DNA of 64,000 nt from Astropecten irregularis (GCA_963971285.1 OZ020264.1:12166431-12230430), one strand, 5' to 3'; shown: positions 42,025 through 53,705, counted from the first letter of the stretch. Notes: a model not told the origin generated them from the letters alone. Translations and numbers: made by a program.

Positions 42025-43443
42025 TCAAGGCAGCTTAGGCAGTTTTTGAGACTGGTGCCGGTGCCTCAACCGCGACTCTTTGAGTTCTTTCAAGAGGCCT
42101 ACGTCTATGCGTAGAGGCGGGAGCTTGACGGCCGTTTGTGGTGCCGAGTCGGTGGTTGTCGTGGCGGTTAGTCCCTGTTCTCTACGGGCTAGTGACGGCC
42201 GGGGGTTCCGTCGGCGTTTGGACCCGTGTATCTTCTCGGGCTCCTCACCGACGCTGGGTAAGATGGGGCCAGTCCGGGCCGTCTGGAGCTTGACGACCGC
42301 CTCCTGGAGTTTGATACTCCCGAGCGAGTCATCCGTTGAATCCACCGTCCTCCGACCCTGGATGTCATCGCGTGTCTTGGCCCTCAGCTCGGCCACCCTT
42401 TTCCGAGCGTGCCTCTCCCTCTGAAGAGCGCTGGTACTGATTCCCCGGTCGTGCTGGGCCTGGGACGTCCTGGCTAGCTTGTGCTGCATGAGGGACAGGT
42501 AACGCTGCTTCTTGGTCTTACCGTCCTTCAGGGGTGGCAGTTCGCGAACGGGCATCTCAACCGGCACCACGTTATGCTCTGAGACAACTTGCGTCAGCTC
42601 ACCGTCCGAATTCGGAATTGGGACTTCATCAGCAGCCTCAGGATGGCTTGCTAGCCTTGCTTGGGCAAGTACTGGTTCTGATTGCTGTGTAACAGGAAAG
42701 TTACGATCCAAGTGATGCTGCGTATGGGGTGGACTTTTGGGCAGGGAAATGTTAGTTCGGCTCATTTTGGCGTGCACGTCTTTCAAACGTTCCTCAGTTT
42801 CATTACGAGCCGGCATCGTGTCAGTTTGCTCACTGGACTGCATGTTATTGGATACAGGTAGACTTGATTGAGTCTCTTGCTCATTTTCGGGTTTAACCGG
42901 CGGGTAACTGCCTGCCACCGAGGGGGGCTGCGTGGGATTCAGACGGCTGGGACTGGCGTCGAGTCTGGACTCGATGCCACGAAGCTCGTCTCGCAAGTGG
43001 GCGGCCAGGAGCTGAGAGTTGGGCGCCTGGAGTCTCTGATGCAGACCCATCAACTCCTCTTTCTTCCTCCGGACGCGATCCAGCTCTTTCGTGAATACTG
43101 GGGAGTTGGTGCCATCCTTCAGGCGCCTCTCAAAATCACCCACGTTGGACTGCAGCTTGCGCTTGGTACTAGCTATATCAATGAGCGAGACTCGCATCTG
43201 GTCCTTCCTGCGAAAAATCCGTCCAATATTGGCCTGCTCGCTGGATCTGATCTGACGTTGGAGGCGCTCTAACCGAGCGTCCTCGAAACGGTTAATGACG
43301 AGTAGACGCTCTCGTAGACGCGTCTCGTGCGCGTCGAGGCTGTAGGATTTCTCGCCCAGGGTCTGGAACGCCCGCGATTTACGAGTGACGGCCTTCACCA
43401 TAGCGCCGCCAACGTTGGCTCTTTGGAGACTTCCCCTGTTCAT
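42025..43443 (-). CDS. 472-aa basic coiled-coil protein, single coding exon
   Basis: Complete frame from ATG (43443-43441) to TGA (42027-42025). An in-frame TGA lies five codons upstream of the ATG, and CTTGTAG at 43502-43496 is a good acceptor, so the exon starts at 43495 with about 52 bases of 5' UTR. Residues about 35-175 are a highly charged heptad-like region (ETRLRERLLVINRFEDARLE, FERRLKDG, ELDRVRRKKEELMGLHQRLQ). A disordered Ser/Pro/Gln segment follows to about 300. Then come basic patches (GKTKKQRYLSLMQHKL, RERHARKRVAELRAKTRDDI) and a tail LLKELKESRLRHRHQSQKLP. No signal peptide, membrane segment or catalytic motif. I do not recognise the family; small CCDC-type or cilium-associated proteins look similar, but that is appearance only. 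Strong codon-like GC against an AT-rich background supports real coding. Confidence 0.85.
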   Translation of the reverse strand: MNRGSLQRANVGGAMVKAVTRKSRAFQTLGEKSYSLDAHETRLRERLLVINRFEDARLERLQRQIRSSEQANIGRIFRRKDQMRVSLIDIASTKRKLQSNVGDFERRLKDGTNSPVFTKELDRVRRKKEELMGLHQRLQAPNSQLLAAHLRDELRGIESRLDASPSRLNPTQPPSVAGSYPPVKPENEQETQSSLPVSNNMQSSEQTDTMPARNETEERLKDVHAKMSRTNISLPKSPPHTQHHLDRNFPVTQQSEPVLAQARLASHPEAADEVPIPNSDGELTQVVSEHNVVPVEMPVRELPPLKDGKTKKQRYLSLMQHKLARTSQAQHDRGISTSALQRERHARKRVAELRAKTRDDIQGRRTVDSTDDSLGSIKLQEAVVKLQTARTGPILPSVGEEPEKIHGSKRRRNPRPSLARREQGLTATTTTDSAPQTAVKLPPLRIDVGLLKELKESRLRHRHQSQKLPKLP

Positions 43444-43734
43444 GACGTGCCTGGGTCAAAGTTCACACTCACTCGCCTCTGTTCGGCACTGACATCTACA
43501 AGAACAAAGAAAGGCATAAAAAGGAACATTATTACACATACATCATAATAACCATAATAGCCTCACACCAGTGCCCACATCACCACAGGCGTTATTGTCG
43601 ATCTATCGGGGGCGCTATAATGTAGGGCGCCAAGTTGGTTAGGTGGCGGAAAAACATGATATTACTTGGAATGAAGTTAATTAACATTCAGATTCAGTAG
43701 ATTAAAATGTACATCAGCAACAATACTGAATAGC

Positions 43735-43830
43735 AACAACAACAGCAGCAACAACAGCATCAACGGCAGCTACTAGAGTAGCTGCAGCAACAACACAAGC
43801 ATAGCGGAAGAATAACAGCAGCAGCATCAA
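43735..43830. repeat. CAACAG/CAGCAA microsatellite
   Basis: Imperfect trinucleotide array (AGCAACAACAACAGCAGC, AACAACAGCATCAACG) upstream of the coiled-coil gene's coding exon. Confidence 0.85.
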
Positions 43831-44350
43831 CAACGTACTATACAAAGACAGTATACACAGCAACAACATCAGCATCGGCAGACACTTCTGATATCAAAAA
43901 ACGCCAACACAGTCAAAGCATACACCACATGATGTACACCAGAACCCCTTTAACTCAAAAACAATGTTTTCTATAGAAACAAAAAAGGTCCATCTGACAT
44001 TTTCAACCGAGTCTGAAGTTGAATCCCCTCAGATAGGTGGCCTACCGACTTCACATCCCGTCAAATTAACGAGACACGGACTTAAAAGATCGTCCAATTC
44101 GAAGAACTTGTACAATCAATTTGTTTACTAGCAGCCGGCCAACTATAAACCGGCCAATTTAACCGCAAACATAAAAATGTTGCAAAACACTATCGGTAAA
44201 TTGAACAACCCATAACTGACAAATTGACAAACAAATCTAATACATTATGACTTGTGACAGAAACAGCAAAGTCCATATCGTTACGTCTACGCGCCAGTTG
44301 TGCCAATCCAACACTTAACAAACTTTTTTTGTTGAAATAAAGATCTGAAG

Positions 44351-44987
44351 CCAATATTTCACAGAGCTGCTTAAGCAAAAACAAATTGCTAAAGCATGAA
44401 AAATCTTCCTTAATTGATCAAACAGGGTTTCCAACGAAATGTTCATGTGATGTTTTCTGCTTTTGACTTGTATTCGGCCATTTGTTTTGCTCAACATAAA
44501 TTAAAATTCACAAGGAGTTTTGGCTGACATACTGATTTTATGTACCAAGGTTTTTTGGTACTTAAGCAAGTTTCGGTGCGTAAACAGCTCTATGAAATTG
44601 GAACAAGACATGTGTAGCTTCGTGGCTGAAGGCTTTATTTTTTGTGTTTTTTTTTAACACAATGGACGGTTAAAGGTATAATACATGATTGGTAAAGGAC
44701 ACAGTACAGCACTCACACTTTGTATAATCCAGCAGGTACATGAAATAATAAACCTGTGACAATTTGAGCACAATTGGAAATCTGAGTCACGAAAAAATAT
44801 CGAAAACACGTCTCAATTTTTCATATAAAACATAAAGAATGGTTTTTGATCATTCTATCCCGAGATCTCGGATGTCGATTTCAAGAAGCCCCATGATCGA
44901 TCGTAACTTGAGTTACTAATGATAACCCATGTATCATAAGTCCTACGATTGATAGTAAGTTACGATGAGTTTGCTGAAATTGACACC
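44351..44987. repeat. family A, then family D broken by family E
   Basis: 44351-44602 is family A (CACAGAGCTGCTTAAGCA, CACAAGGAGTTTTGGCTGAC, CTCTATGAAATTGGAAC). 44672-44874 is the left half of D (AAAGGTATAATACATGATTG, CACTCACACTTTGTATAATC). It stops at the central CCGAGATC and is replaced by family E 44876-44987 (GTCGATTTCAAGAAGCCCC, AGTTACGATGAGTTTGCTGA). Confidence 0.75.
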
Positions 44988-45399
44988 TGGTATGACACTA
45001 GAGAGGCCATGTACATGTGCATGTACTTTTCACGTTATGGTATCATAATAACAAATTAGGGGCAAAGTTTGAAGCCGACGTCTACTTTTGTTTTTCTAAT
45101 CGTGGCCCTGACACAAACTTCACTCAACTCGACCCCGGGAGGTAACTTGTGACGACTTTAGGAATGTGAAATATTCTCCCGTTTGTAGGATTTGCAGACC
45201 ACGAGGTCAGAGGTCATATCACTGGTGATAAATCTCGTACAATGTCAAGGAGATGAATAAGAAATGTGTATAGCTTTGGCATAAACCACTGAGCAAAGGT
45301 GTTTGTGTCACAGGCATGCTTTATGCGAGATACGCTTTTAGATCTAGCCTCAGCATATAATGGTGTATTGTAGTATTGCCGCTATGCAGAGAAAATGGA

Positions 45400-45815
45400 C
45401 GGCCGAAGATCAAGTTCCGCGTCATTTCCGAAGAGTTCCGAAAGTCGACCGAAGAACAGAATTGCCGAATCGTGTCCGAAGATATCCGAAACAACATATC
45501 CGAGGATACCCGAACCAGAAACATGTCCGACGATTTTCAAACATTGTTCGAAGATTTCCAAACCTGTCCAAAGATATATGAGAACCATGCCCGAAGATTG
45601 CCGAACCATGCCCGAAGATGTCCGAAGACTTCCGAACCATGCCCGAAGATATCCGAACCATGCCCGAAGATTTCCGAATTGTCCGAAGAAGATTGCCGAA
45701 CCTTGTCTGTAGACGTCCGAACCATGCTTGAAGATATCCGGACCATGCTCGAAGATTGCCGAAACGTGCCCGAAGATTGCAGTACCTTGTCCGAAGATTT
45801 CCGAGCTATATTGCA
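45400..45815. repeat. 21-bp minisatellite (heptad-coding), both strands open
   Basis: About 19 divergent copies of a 21-bp unit near CCGAAGATATCCGAACCATGC. Read on the plus strand it gives heptads such as EDVRTML, EDIRTML, EDCRNVP, EDCSTLS, EDFRAIL. Because the unit is a multiple of three and lacks stops, several frames on both strands stay open (plus 45376-45840, minus 45885-45382 among them). I cannot tell whether any is translated. Codon bias and a promoter are not evident. Confidence 0.85.
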
Positions 45816-46089
45816 TTTGAGTCAAACATGTTCTGATTGAATATTTGAGTCTGGAGAATGAAATTAATCTAAAAGTACTTTGCAATGCAGACTGTGTACG
45901 GTAAGCTTCTTACACAACAAGGATTTGTCGTTTTGAAATATTCCATCCAATTCTGACAGAATTCAATGAAAAACAAAGAGACAATGATGCATGTGTTGCC
46001 ATGACAACATAGAGCCGGAAAGTAGCACAAGTATGATATAAGATGCGAAAATGGAACATGACATTTGGCGAGGTAGGTCATCTGAGCTT

Positions 46090-46453
46090 AAAGGTACTAT
46101 CATACTTTGGTAGGAAACCGAAACAGACATGTTTACAGATTTAACTTTAACTTAAAGGGTATAACGACTGGGCCTTGCAGAAACATACTGTTAGAATTGT
46201 TCTGCCTGAAATGCTGTGTTTATCGAGAAATTAGTAGAACAAAAAGACCAAAAACAGTTTTCATCTCCGAGATCAAAACCTCACAATTACAATTACCTCA
46301 CAATTTCACGTAACAATTGAAACCGTTTTTCGCTGTTTTCTACTGTTTCCATTGATCATGACCAGTTGAGGTGAAAATTTCATTATTTTATTCCATGACA
46401 AATGAAATTATGAACATACCGCAGCTGTTCTATCAACTTTACAAAAGTATGAT
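46090..46453. repeat. foldback family C, full copy
   Basis: TAAAGGTACTATCATACTTT at the left; GTTTTCATCTCCGAGATC central; GCAGCTGTTCTATCAACTTT and AAAAGTATGATA at the right. Confidence 0.85.
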
Positions 46454-48227
46454 AATTGATTGTCAGGAGCTGGGAAAACATGTACACACAAGCAGGTATG
46501 GTTCAACACTGCGCCGTACTGTACATACACCCACAGGCCGTAGAGTGTAACATTAATTTCCCCCAAAGGCGGCTGGAGATTAAGTCTAGCCTCATATAAT
46601 GCGGACTAGCCTACTTGTTTTAATGGAAAATAAAATTTAGTCAAACTTGGCTAAAACTAAAAGTGCGGTCATCTCAAATCTACGAGCAACAACACTAAAA
46701 CAAAGTTGAGGATATTATATAGAAACCAACATTTATCTCAAATCCGGCCTCATAAAACTGACAGGAAAATACACAATTCATCAAATATAAAGAAATACAT
46801 AATTTGACTACAAAAAGAGGCATGCTTTTGCGGTATAAAAGCTTCTTAGTTCAACATCTTGAAACATAAACAAGGGGCGTGAACATTGGCACAAAAGGGG
46901 GGTGCCTGGATCGAGTTTGAACACCCATGAAACGACAATTCAGACCAGTGGAACAATTAAACTGATACTGGAAGATTAACTCAGTAGATATCCATTGGAA
47001 CAAAAATTATGTACCTTTTTTTTTGGGGGGGGGACCGTATGGTAATGTCAGCTAGCCTAGATGTGATGGCATGAATTCACAATACATTGTCTAGACAAGG
47101 ATTAATCAAAGATGAATATCACAACTAGGGCCCAATTTCATAGAGCTGCTTAAGCACCTTAAGCTACATTTTAAAGACATTTCTTAACGTCCATATTTTA
47201 ATAGAAGACAGAGAATGCTCTCAATATGAGCATATGACAGTTTCAAGTTCATTGGTTTGGAGGATGTTTAGAAATAAGCAAGTTTTCTACACGACATTAT
47301 GGCAAAGTCTTCTAAGTACCCATCCTCAGTATAATAAACCATACAAGAAACGTAGCTCACCGAAACACACTTTGAAAAAGCACGACTTTTTTCGGTGTTT
47401 GCTCAAAAAAAGGAACACCAGAACTATGCTGACGTTTTTTCAAAAGGCACTCGTTTTCAAGACAAACATTTCGAAATATTATGGGATATAATGTCTGATT
47501 ACATTACAAGAAAACAATACAATGATATGGCATAAATAACTGCACATTACCTTTTTAGCTAGCTTTACGAAGACACATTTTCAATGGTGTTATTTAACAA
47601 AAGGAGGCTAGCTACTTCGGTTGACAAACTTTAAAAACAAGATCGACAGTTTCGTCTGAGTTCTATTTGGGCAGTTTAATTGTGACAGTGGCCCACGGCA
47701 CACCATTCAACAAGTTATTCACTTAAGCTAGCATCTGCACCACAGCCTTGGTGTGTCCGTTGTCCTATTTGTTGCACACACGTACAAATAAGTATACAAT
47801 ACCGTATATTTTGACAAGTGGAACTACGACTAGGCAAAAGAAATAAAACTCACCGTTCAACTGCCAGAAATTCATTGTAACGAGACTTGTCAAACCAAAC
47901 AGAATCACAAAACTGGTGATAATGGGGGTATAGGGCTAGGCATTTAGAAGGTTTCCGTTTGGCACAACATACAAGAATCCGTGCTTCAAACTTATTGAAG
48001 AATACAATATTCCTTGAAGATTCTGTGCAGCGTGCAGCCGACGTAAAGACAACGCATTCCTTTCTCGTATCCGGGTCAGAAGGAGTCGACCCCGAAAAAA
48101 ACCCACCATGTCCTCCCCATGGCCCAGGGTGACGCATGTGCGACGCCCAGTAAATAATCCATGGGGCGCCTAGTAAGTCAAAAAATACTGTACTCCAAAA
48201 AAGACATGTGAATTAAACATGCTGAGG
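46454..48227. other. non-coding stretch
   Basis: No gene recognised. It holds a solo family-A terminus (CAATTTCATAGAGCTGCTTA at about 47134-47153), a T-run/G-run junction near 47020 and a short minus frame (48137-47850) lacking coding character. Confidence 0.45.
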
Positions 48228-48229
48228 TC

Positions 48230-48451
48230 AATTTCATAGACCTGCTTAAGCACCAAAATTTGCTTAAGCACCAAAAACCTTGGTAAATAAAATCAGTATG
48301 CCAGCCAAAACTCCTTGTGAATGTTATGCTCAGCAAGGAATGGCTGAATACAAGTCAAAAATCAAAATTTGGTTGGTAACCCTATTTGATCAAGGAAGAC
48401 TTTTCATGCTTAAGCAGTTTTTGTGCTTAAGCAGCTCTATGAATTTGGCTT
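48230..48451. repeat. foldback family A, full copy
   Basis: GTCAATTTCATAGACCTGCT and AAGCACCAAAATTTGC at the left; GCCAAAACTCCTTGTGAATG inside; TGCTTAAGCAGCTCTATGAA and TTTGGC at the right. Confidence 0.85.
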
Positions 48452-48809
48452 CCAGAAGTTCGCCGACGTTTTATAGCAAGATCGACCTAGATTTAAAACG
48501 TGGTCACGTATGTTCCACCAATTTTTAAGAGTATTTCAATAACATTCTATATACATACGACTACGCGCTAAATTGGGTCAGACACACTTCTCAATGGGAG
48601 CCATTATTATTTAGGCCTACTTATATTCACTAGTGAACAAGTGTTTCTCGCGTAACACAAACAATTTAGTTCAGAAATTGAACTTAATAAAAGTCGACAA
48701 AAATGTTCACTTTGAATTTTCCTGATCAGCTGTTGTTGTAACGCTGGCGACTTAATTTCTGTACATTTTTATAGCGATGGCGGGTCAGATTTTTCAGGTC
48801 ATGTGACTG

Positions 48810-49067
48810 TCAACCAATACGGATAGTAGTAAACAATTACCGCCTATTTATAACCGCTCAGTGAAAGTGTGCCCCGCGAAGGAGCCCGTTGCTATTGGTT
48901 ACCACTAGTTGGCGTCTAGACCTAGCTCGCTCTTATTAAGCAGTAGACTGGCTACCTGTCCTTTATCATTATCAACAAGATGACGAGGTATATTAACGAA
49001 AGTCAAAAACTGCAGCTTTTTTCTTCGCTCTTGGGCAATCAAAATTCTCACGAAGAACGAACATCAG
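48810..49067 (+). CDS. candidate promoter plus first exon of an unidentified gene
   Basis: CCAAT near 48816 and an inverted CCAAT (CTATTGG, about 48892-48898) precede an ATG at 48980 that opens a 29-codon exon ending at a donor (TCAG|GTATGG) after 49067, phase 1. The peptide starts MTRYINESQKLQLFSSLLGN and is hydrophilic with no recognised family. No following exon is identified before 58.4 kb, and the receptor there has its own start. Treat as a first-exon candidate only. Confidence 0.3.
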
Positions 49068-49589
49068 GTATGGAGAAACGAAGATAGGACTGGGAATTTA
49101 TTTTTAATTTGCGGGGTCACATAAACGCCAAAAGAGCCCATGCGATCTATTCGAGAAAAACGTCTTAATTTTGCCGGCCATTTTGGTTTTTTCTTTTGAC
49201 ACACGATATTTAATAGACCAAACGAGGAAAAAACGTACCTAATGTGCTTTTATTGGTGTTGGCGGTTTCGTGGCAAAAATATATCGATTTGGTGACAGTT
49301 ATACATGCGAGGGAACGCCGGTGTTATTTGCTAATCAACACAAAGTGTTTGTCCGATCGAAAGCAGTTGTTGCCGCGAATATACGTCTACAGCCCGGGCG
49401 AGACCACAGCCTATCAGGGAATGGTGTTTGTTTCTCCAGGGGGGTCGTTTGTCTTGGGAAAAATATTAATTAAACGTAGCGAGTTCTCGTGGCGAACTGT
49501 TTGTACAGTTTCTGCCTGTGGGTCTGTATATAAGTCCTATTCACGTGATGCTAATAAAAAAATAACTCGCAAGGCTTACGAGTTGTTAT

Positions 49590-49747
49590 CATGCTTGAGA
49601 AATTTCTCAAGGGCTCACCAGGGACGTCGGCCACTCTCAAGCATTGGTGCCTTTTCACACGATGACATTTTCGTAAGATTTCTCAAGCATGAGGAAAACT
49701 TGGCGCAAGCCCTGGGAGTTTTTGAGCATCGTGTGAAAAGGCCTTAA
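49590..49747. repeat. nested inverted repeat
   Basis: CATGCTTGAGAAATTTCTCA pairs with GATTTCTCAAGCATGAGG about 100 bp later. GGTGCCTTTTCACACGATGA pairs with CATCGTGTGAAAAGGCC at the end. A 167-aa open frame (49244-49747) runs through it but its C-terminal part is encoded by the repeat arms, so I do not call it a gene. Confidence 0.75.
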
Positions 49748-50037
49748 GGGTCCAATGCCTGAGGTCGTTTAACAATTGCAACTATTGTTACTGTTATTCC
49801 TATTGTTACACAGCTACATGTATTATCTATTATCAACCATTGTTACAGCGCATTCTTCGCTGCTTGTCAAATAAGATATTAATGATCTTCACTTCCAACA
49901 GGAATATCTTGGGTTATAATTAAAACAAGCCTTAACTACAAAATGTTTATAAGAAATGGCAAGATTTCTATGTGCGATTTGCCCAATCACAGTGTACCGG
50001 GCAGACGATTGAGTCCAATTATAAAACTGTATTCTTA

Positions 50038-50609
50038 AAGGCATAGTACAGGATTGGTAACATACCCAAACAGAAAAGTTCACAGATTTACGTATAACTT
50101 TCAGGATATGAAGATGGTGCTAGTAGAAACATACCCGGTTAAAATATTTCCACCTGAAATGGTGTATTTATCGTGAAATTAGTCAAACAAAGACCGGGAA
50201 CAGTTTTGATCTAGGGGAAGATCAAAACCATTCTTTATGTTTTAGAAGAAAAATTGAGTCGGGTTTTCGCTATTTTCTCGTGACTCAGATGTCTGATTGA
50301 GCTCAAATTTCACAGGTTTGTTATTTCATGTACATTCTGGATTAGACAAAGTGTGAGTGCTGAGGCCAATTTCATAGAGCTGATTAAGCGCCAAAAATTG
50401 CTTAAGCACCAAACACCGTGGTAAATAAAATCACTATGCCAGCAAAAACTCCTTGTGAATGTTATGCTCCACAAACAATGACCGTATACGGTATATACAA
50501 GTCAAAAGCAGTAAACATCACATGAAAATTTGGTTGGCAATTCTGTTTGATCAAGGAAGACTTTTCATGCTTAAGCAAAAGTTGTGCTTAAGCAGCTCTA
50601 TGAAATTCC
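50038..50609. repeat. family D followed by family A
   Basis: 50038-50355 is D read in the opposite sense (AAAGGCATAGTACAGGATTG, GAAGATCAAAACCATTC, GTACATTCTGGATTAGAC). 50365-50609 is A (GGCCAATTTCATAGAGCTGA, AACTCCTTGTGAATGTTATG, TTAAGCAGCTCTATGAAAT). Confidence 0.8.
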
Positions 50610-50730
50610 TGTTTTGTGACTTCTACCAATTATTTATTATACATTTAAGGTGACATTTTGAACAAACATTTTTAAACAGACAGAATGTAGAAGAATGTAA
50701 AGGTTTAAAACACTAAAAAATTAACTTACC

Positions 50731-51005
50731 GAGAATTGGAATTTGAAGCGGGGACCATGCCAAGAAATTCAATTGATGGAAATCACACGGATGGTGTATG
50801 TTTGCGAACGACAGGAGCCCGAGTAAATGAGCGGTGCTCCGGCAGTAGTACGCCACGGTGCGTGCCTAGCAGTGACCGTCCCCCGGTGCTAAGCGACCGA
50901 GCACCACGGACCCTCCTCGCCCGTGCAGCGGTGCGGTGGTCCCCTTTGAAATCAATGCTTCTGCCCTGCGGGTATGAATGGACAAACGAGCGTGAAAATG
51001 GTTAA
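50731..51005 (-). promoter_or_regulatory. candidate 5' UTR exon / promoter on the minus strand
   Basis: A GC-rich island in AT-rich surroundings. On the minus strand it ends in a good donor (AATTCTCG|GTAAGTTAAT). The next recognised minus-strand acceptor is that of the coiled-coil gene at 43495. It could be that gene's untranslated first exon 7.2 kb upstream. The alternative is an unrelated CpG island. Confidence 0.25.
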
Positions 51006-51867
51006 TTAATAACGAAGTTTAGACTTGGGACTCACTATACACACCGCTGTTATAATACCCCCTCAATGTACAATGCGAAGTGGTTTCAATTTACAAAAGT
51101 AATTACTTAATTGAAGTTATAGGCCGTTTGTAAAGCGAATATGCCGCCGAAAAGTGGACACATTTTTTTTGTCCAGAAAAATGTAATGATTTTTCTTGAT
51201 GTCTGCTCAAATCTCTTTTCTTTTGGAATCGAACTGGATGACAAGAGCTGCAAACCCTATAAGCTTTTGAGCAAATAACGGAACATTGTGATTACGCTAA
51301 TCCCTACATGATATCGTTCCCTTGCACTATACATGTAATGTGAAATTTATGCAAGGAACAAACTCAGACCAATTGTCACACCAACATTGTAGGTGTGATA
51401 GAAATAATCATATTACCTTTTGGAATTTGTTTCAAAAAGAAGGAAATTGTGTCATTTTGTACTAGCTGGGTTGCGGGCTAATTAAAGGGGATTTTTGACT
51501 AAACTGAGGCTTGAAAATGAGACTAGAGCATTCTGCTATACATGCAACATTACATGGCCATAATTATGACCTTCGTCCTTTCGTACGCACTATTTATGTT
51601 TTAGTTCACAAAGGAAAATCATTATTTTTATTAATAATTTCCCACAGTCGAATCTATTTTTTTTATATATAACATACCATTCCCAAGTGAACGTTTGCTT
51701 AAATTCTCCCAACGTGCGTATTTGTTAATTAATTTCTCCCAACTTCCATGTTCATTCTTATTAATTTCTTCTTATAGTCTATACAATATGTTACTGTTAA
51801 TGGTTTAAATTCTCCCAACATGCACTGTGGTTACAGATCACCATTCAATATTAAATGTTCTTAAACT

Positions 51868-52200
51868 GAGGCCAATTTTACGGCTCTGCATGCTTATAGC
51901 ACAACAATTTTGACCAACTTGAAGAAATTTCTGTCGAAGTTAATAAAAACAGGATGCAAGCACAACAAAATTGCTTAGCACAAAATGTCTTGCTTAATAA
52001 AACAAACCACCATTAAAAATTCCATTTGATATTCATGGTCAGAGAAAAGCAGCCAAAGACCAATCACAAGCGATACACAACACATGAAAATTTGGTGGTT
52101 AATCCTGTTTTTTCTTTTTATCAAAAAGACAAAAAGTTCATGGTTAACTATTTTTTCGTGCTAAGCCTAACAGCATTGACAGGGTCGTGAAATTGGCCCT
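51868..52200. repeat. foldback family B with an internal partial duplication
   Basis: GGCCAATTTTACGGCTCTGC at the left; GTTAATAAAAACAGGATGCA, then a second start (CAAAATTGCTTAGCACAAAA), CCATTTGATATTCATGGTCA, and GTCGTGAAATTGGCCC at the right. Longer than other B copies by about 100 bp because the left end is repeated. Confidence 0.8.
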
Positions 52201-52204
52201 AAGG

Positions 52205-52408
52205 CCCTTTTCCAAACCTCGGCTCCGGCTCAGGCTCCGGCTTCGTCTCTGTAATCCACATGCTTGAATTATAGGTTGTGGCTTTTCATTGAAGCTGAAT
52301 CTCTGTTTTCTTGTTCAAAATAGAGTATATACTTCCAAACCGTAGCCAAAAGCCTCTATTTTGATACCGGTTATTTAAAAATGGATTCACAAGAAGAGCC
52401 TAGGACTC
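52205..52408. repeat. foldback family H, copy 3
   Basis: CCCTTTTCCAAACCTCGGCT, GGCTCAGGCTCCGGC, TATAGGTTGTGGCTTTTC, GATACCGGTTATTTAAAAAT, right end decayed at AAGAAGAGCC. It directly abuts the family-B copy. Confidence 0.8.
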
Positions 52409-52636
52409 CACTTTCGCTGACGCAATTCTCAAAATCTCCGACCCATAAAAAAAGACAAAATAGATAAAAACAGACAAATTAATACTTCTCCGAGAAATAC
52501 AGGCACGAAATATATACAAACAACAGCCAACAGCGACAATCATGTCACAGAGAAATTCATCCTGAAAATGATGGAATATTTTAAACATTTACGACTTCAT
52601 CCGGCGGTTTTGGCGGGGGTGTATACACTGCCCCGT

Positions 52637-52998
52637 TAAAGGTATAATACATGATTGATACAGGTTATAGAACAACACTCATACTTTGTCTGATCTAACA
52701 TGTGCATGAAATAATAATAACGTGTGAAAAATGGGCCCAATCGGACATGTGAGTCACAAGAAAAAAGGCAAAAACTTGACCCAATCTTTCTTTATAAAAC
52801 ATACAGAATAGTTTTGTTCTTACCCCGAGATCAAAACTGTTTTTGGTCTTTGTTCTGCTAATTTCTGGATAAATACACCATTTCAGGTGGAAGTATTTTT
52901 ACTGTATGTTTCTACCAGCACCATCTTCATACCTTAAACGTAAGTCTGTGAACATTTCTGTTTGGTTATGTTACCAATCATGTACGGTACATTAAACT
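52637..52998. repeat. family D, full copy
   Basis: AAAGGTATAATACATGATTG, TGTCTGATCTAACATGTGCA, CCGAGATCAAAACTGTTTTT, GTATGTTTCTACCAGCACC, GTTATGTTACCAATCATGTA. Confidence 0.85.
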
Positions 52999-53324
52999 GT
53001 CCGAAGATTAAGGTATCACTTCTCGAGATGGACGAAATATCGGCTTCGAGCAACAAATCGATCCGATGTATCGCCACAAAGGGCGGGCAACTTAAGCCGA
53101 CTTGTCTACTCTATAATTGATTGAGTGTGACATTTTCATCTCTTTGTTGTGAACTGTTAAAAGGACAAGAACAGAACAGGATGATGCTATTGATGGTTGA
53201 GCACGTGCATAGTTTGGCATTTTTTATAAGTTGGGAGGTCTAGTTTTCAATTTTCTGTTCTTTTTGAAATTGTGGAATTCCAAACTATAGGTGGCAGCAG
53301 ACACATGCCTTTTATGTAATCATA

Positions 53325-53705
53325 GGGCGTTTACGAAACGGAGGCTCAGGCTCCATTTCGTGAATCCATTATGAAATAACGGGTATCAAAATAGACGTTT
53401 TTGGCTGCGGTTCGGAAGTAGATTCTCTGGTTTGAAAAGGAAAACAGAGCTTCATCAGCTTCAATGAAAACCACAACCTATATTTTCATCATATGGATGT
53501 CAGAGCTGGAGTTTGAGCCTGAGCCTGAGCCTAAGCCTCATTTTCGTAAACGCCGATAGAAGCATTGTTTACGAAATGAGGCTTGAGGCTAGGCTTGGGA
53601 TTTATTTTGCTACTGCCATTTTGTGTCCAAAATGAAATGAAGTGATTGAGATACATGGCGAAGTTGGAGCCTTTCTTCGGCTTCGTCAATGTGGCCCAAT
53701 CCCGA
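53325..53705. repeat. family H copy 4 next to family I copy 3
   Basis: 53325-53558 is H (GGCGTTTACGAAACGGAGGC, GGTTCGGAAGTAGATTCTC, GAGCCTGAGCCTGAGCC, TTTTCGTAAACGCC). 53570-53705 is I (TTTACGAAATGAGGCTTGAG, TTGAGATACATGGCGAAG, CTTTCTTCGGCTTCGTCA) cut at TGGCCCAATCCC by a family-E fragment. Confidence 0.8.

Noticed and set aside
49244-49747. 167-aa open frame as a gene
   Set aside because: Its C-terminal half is encoded by inverted-repeat arms, its N-terminus depends on a weak start, and no family or codon signature is visible.
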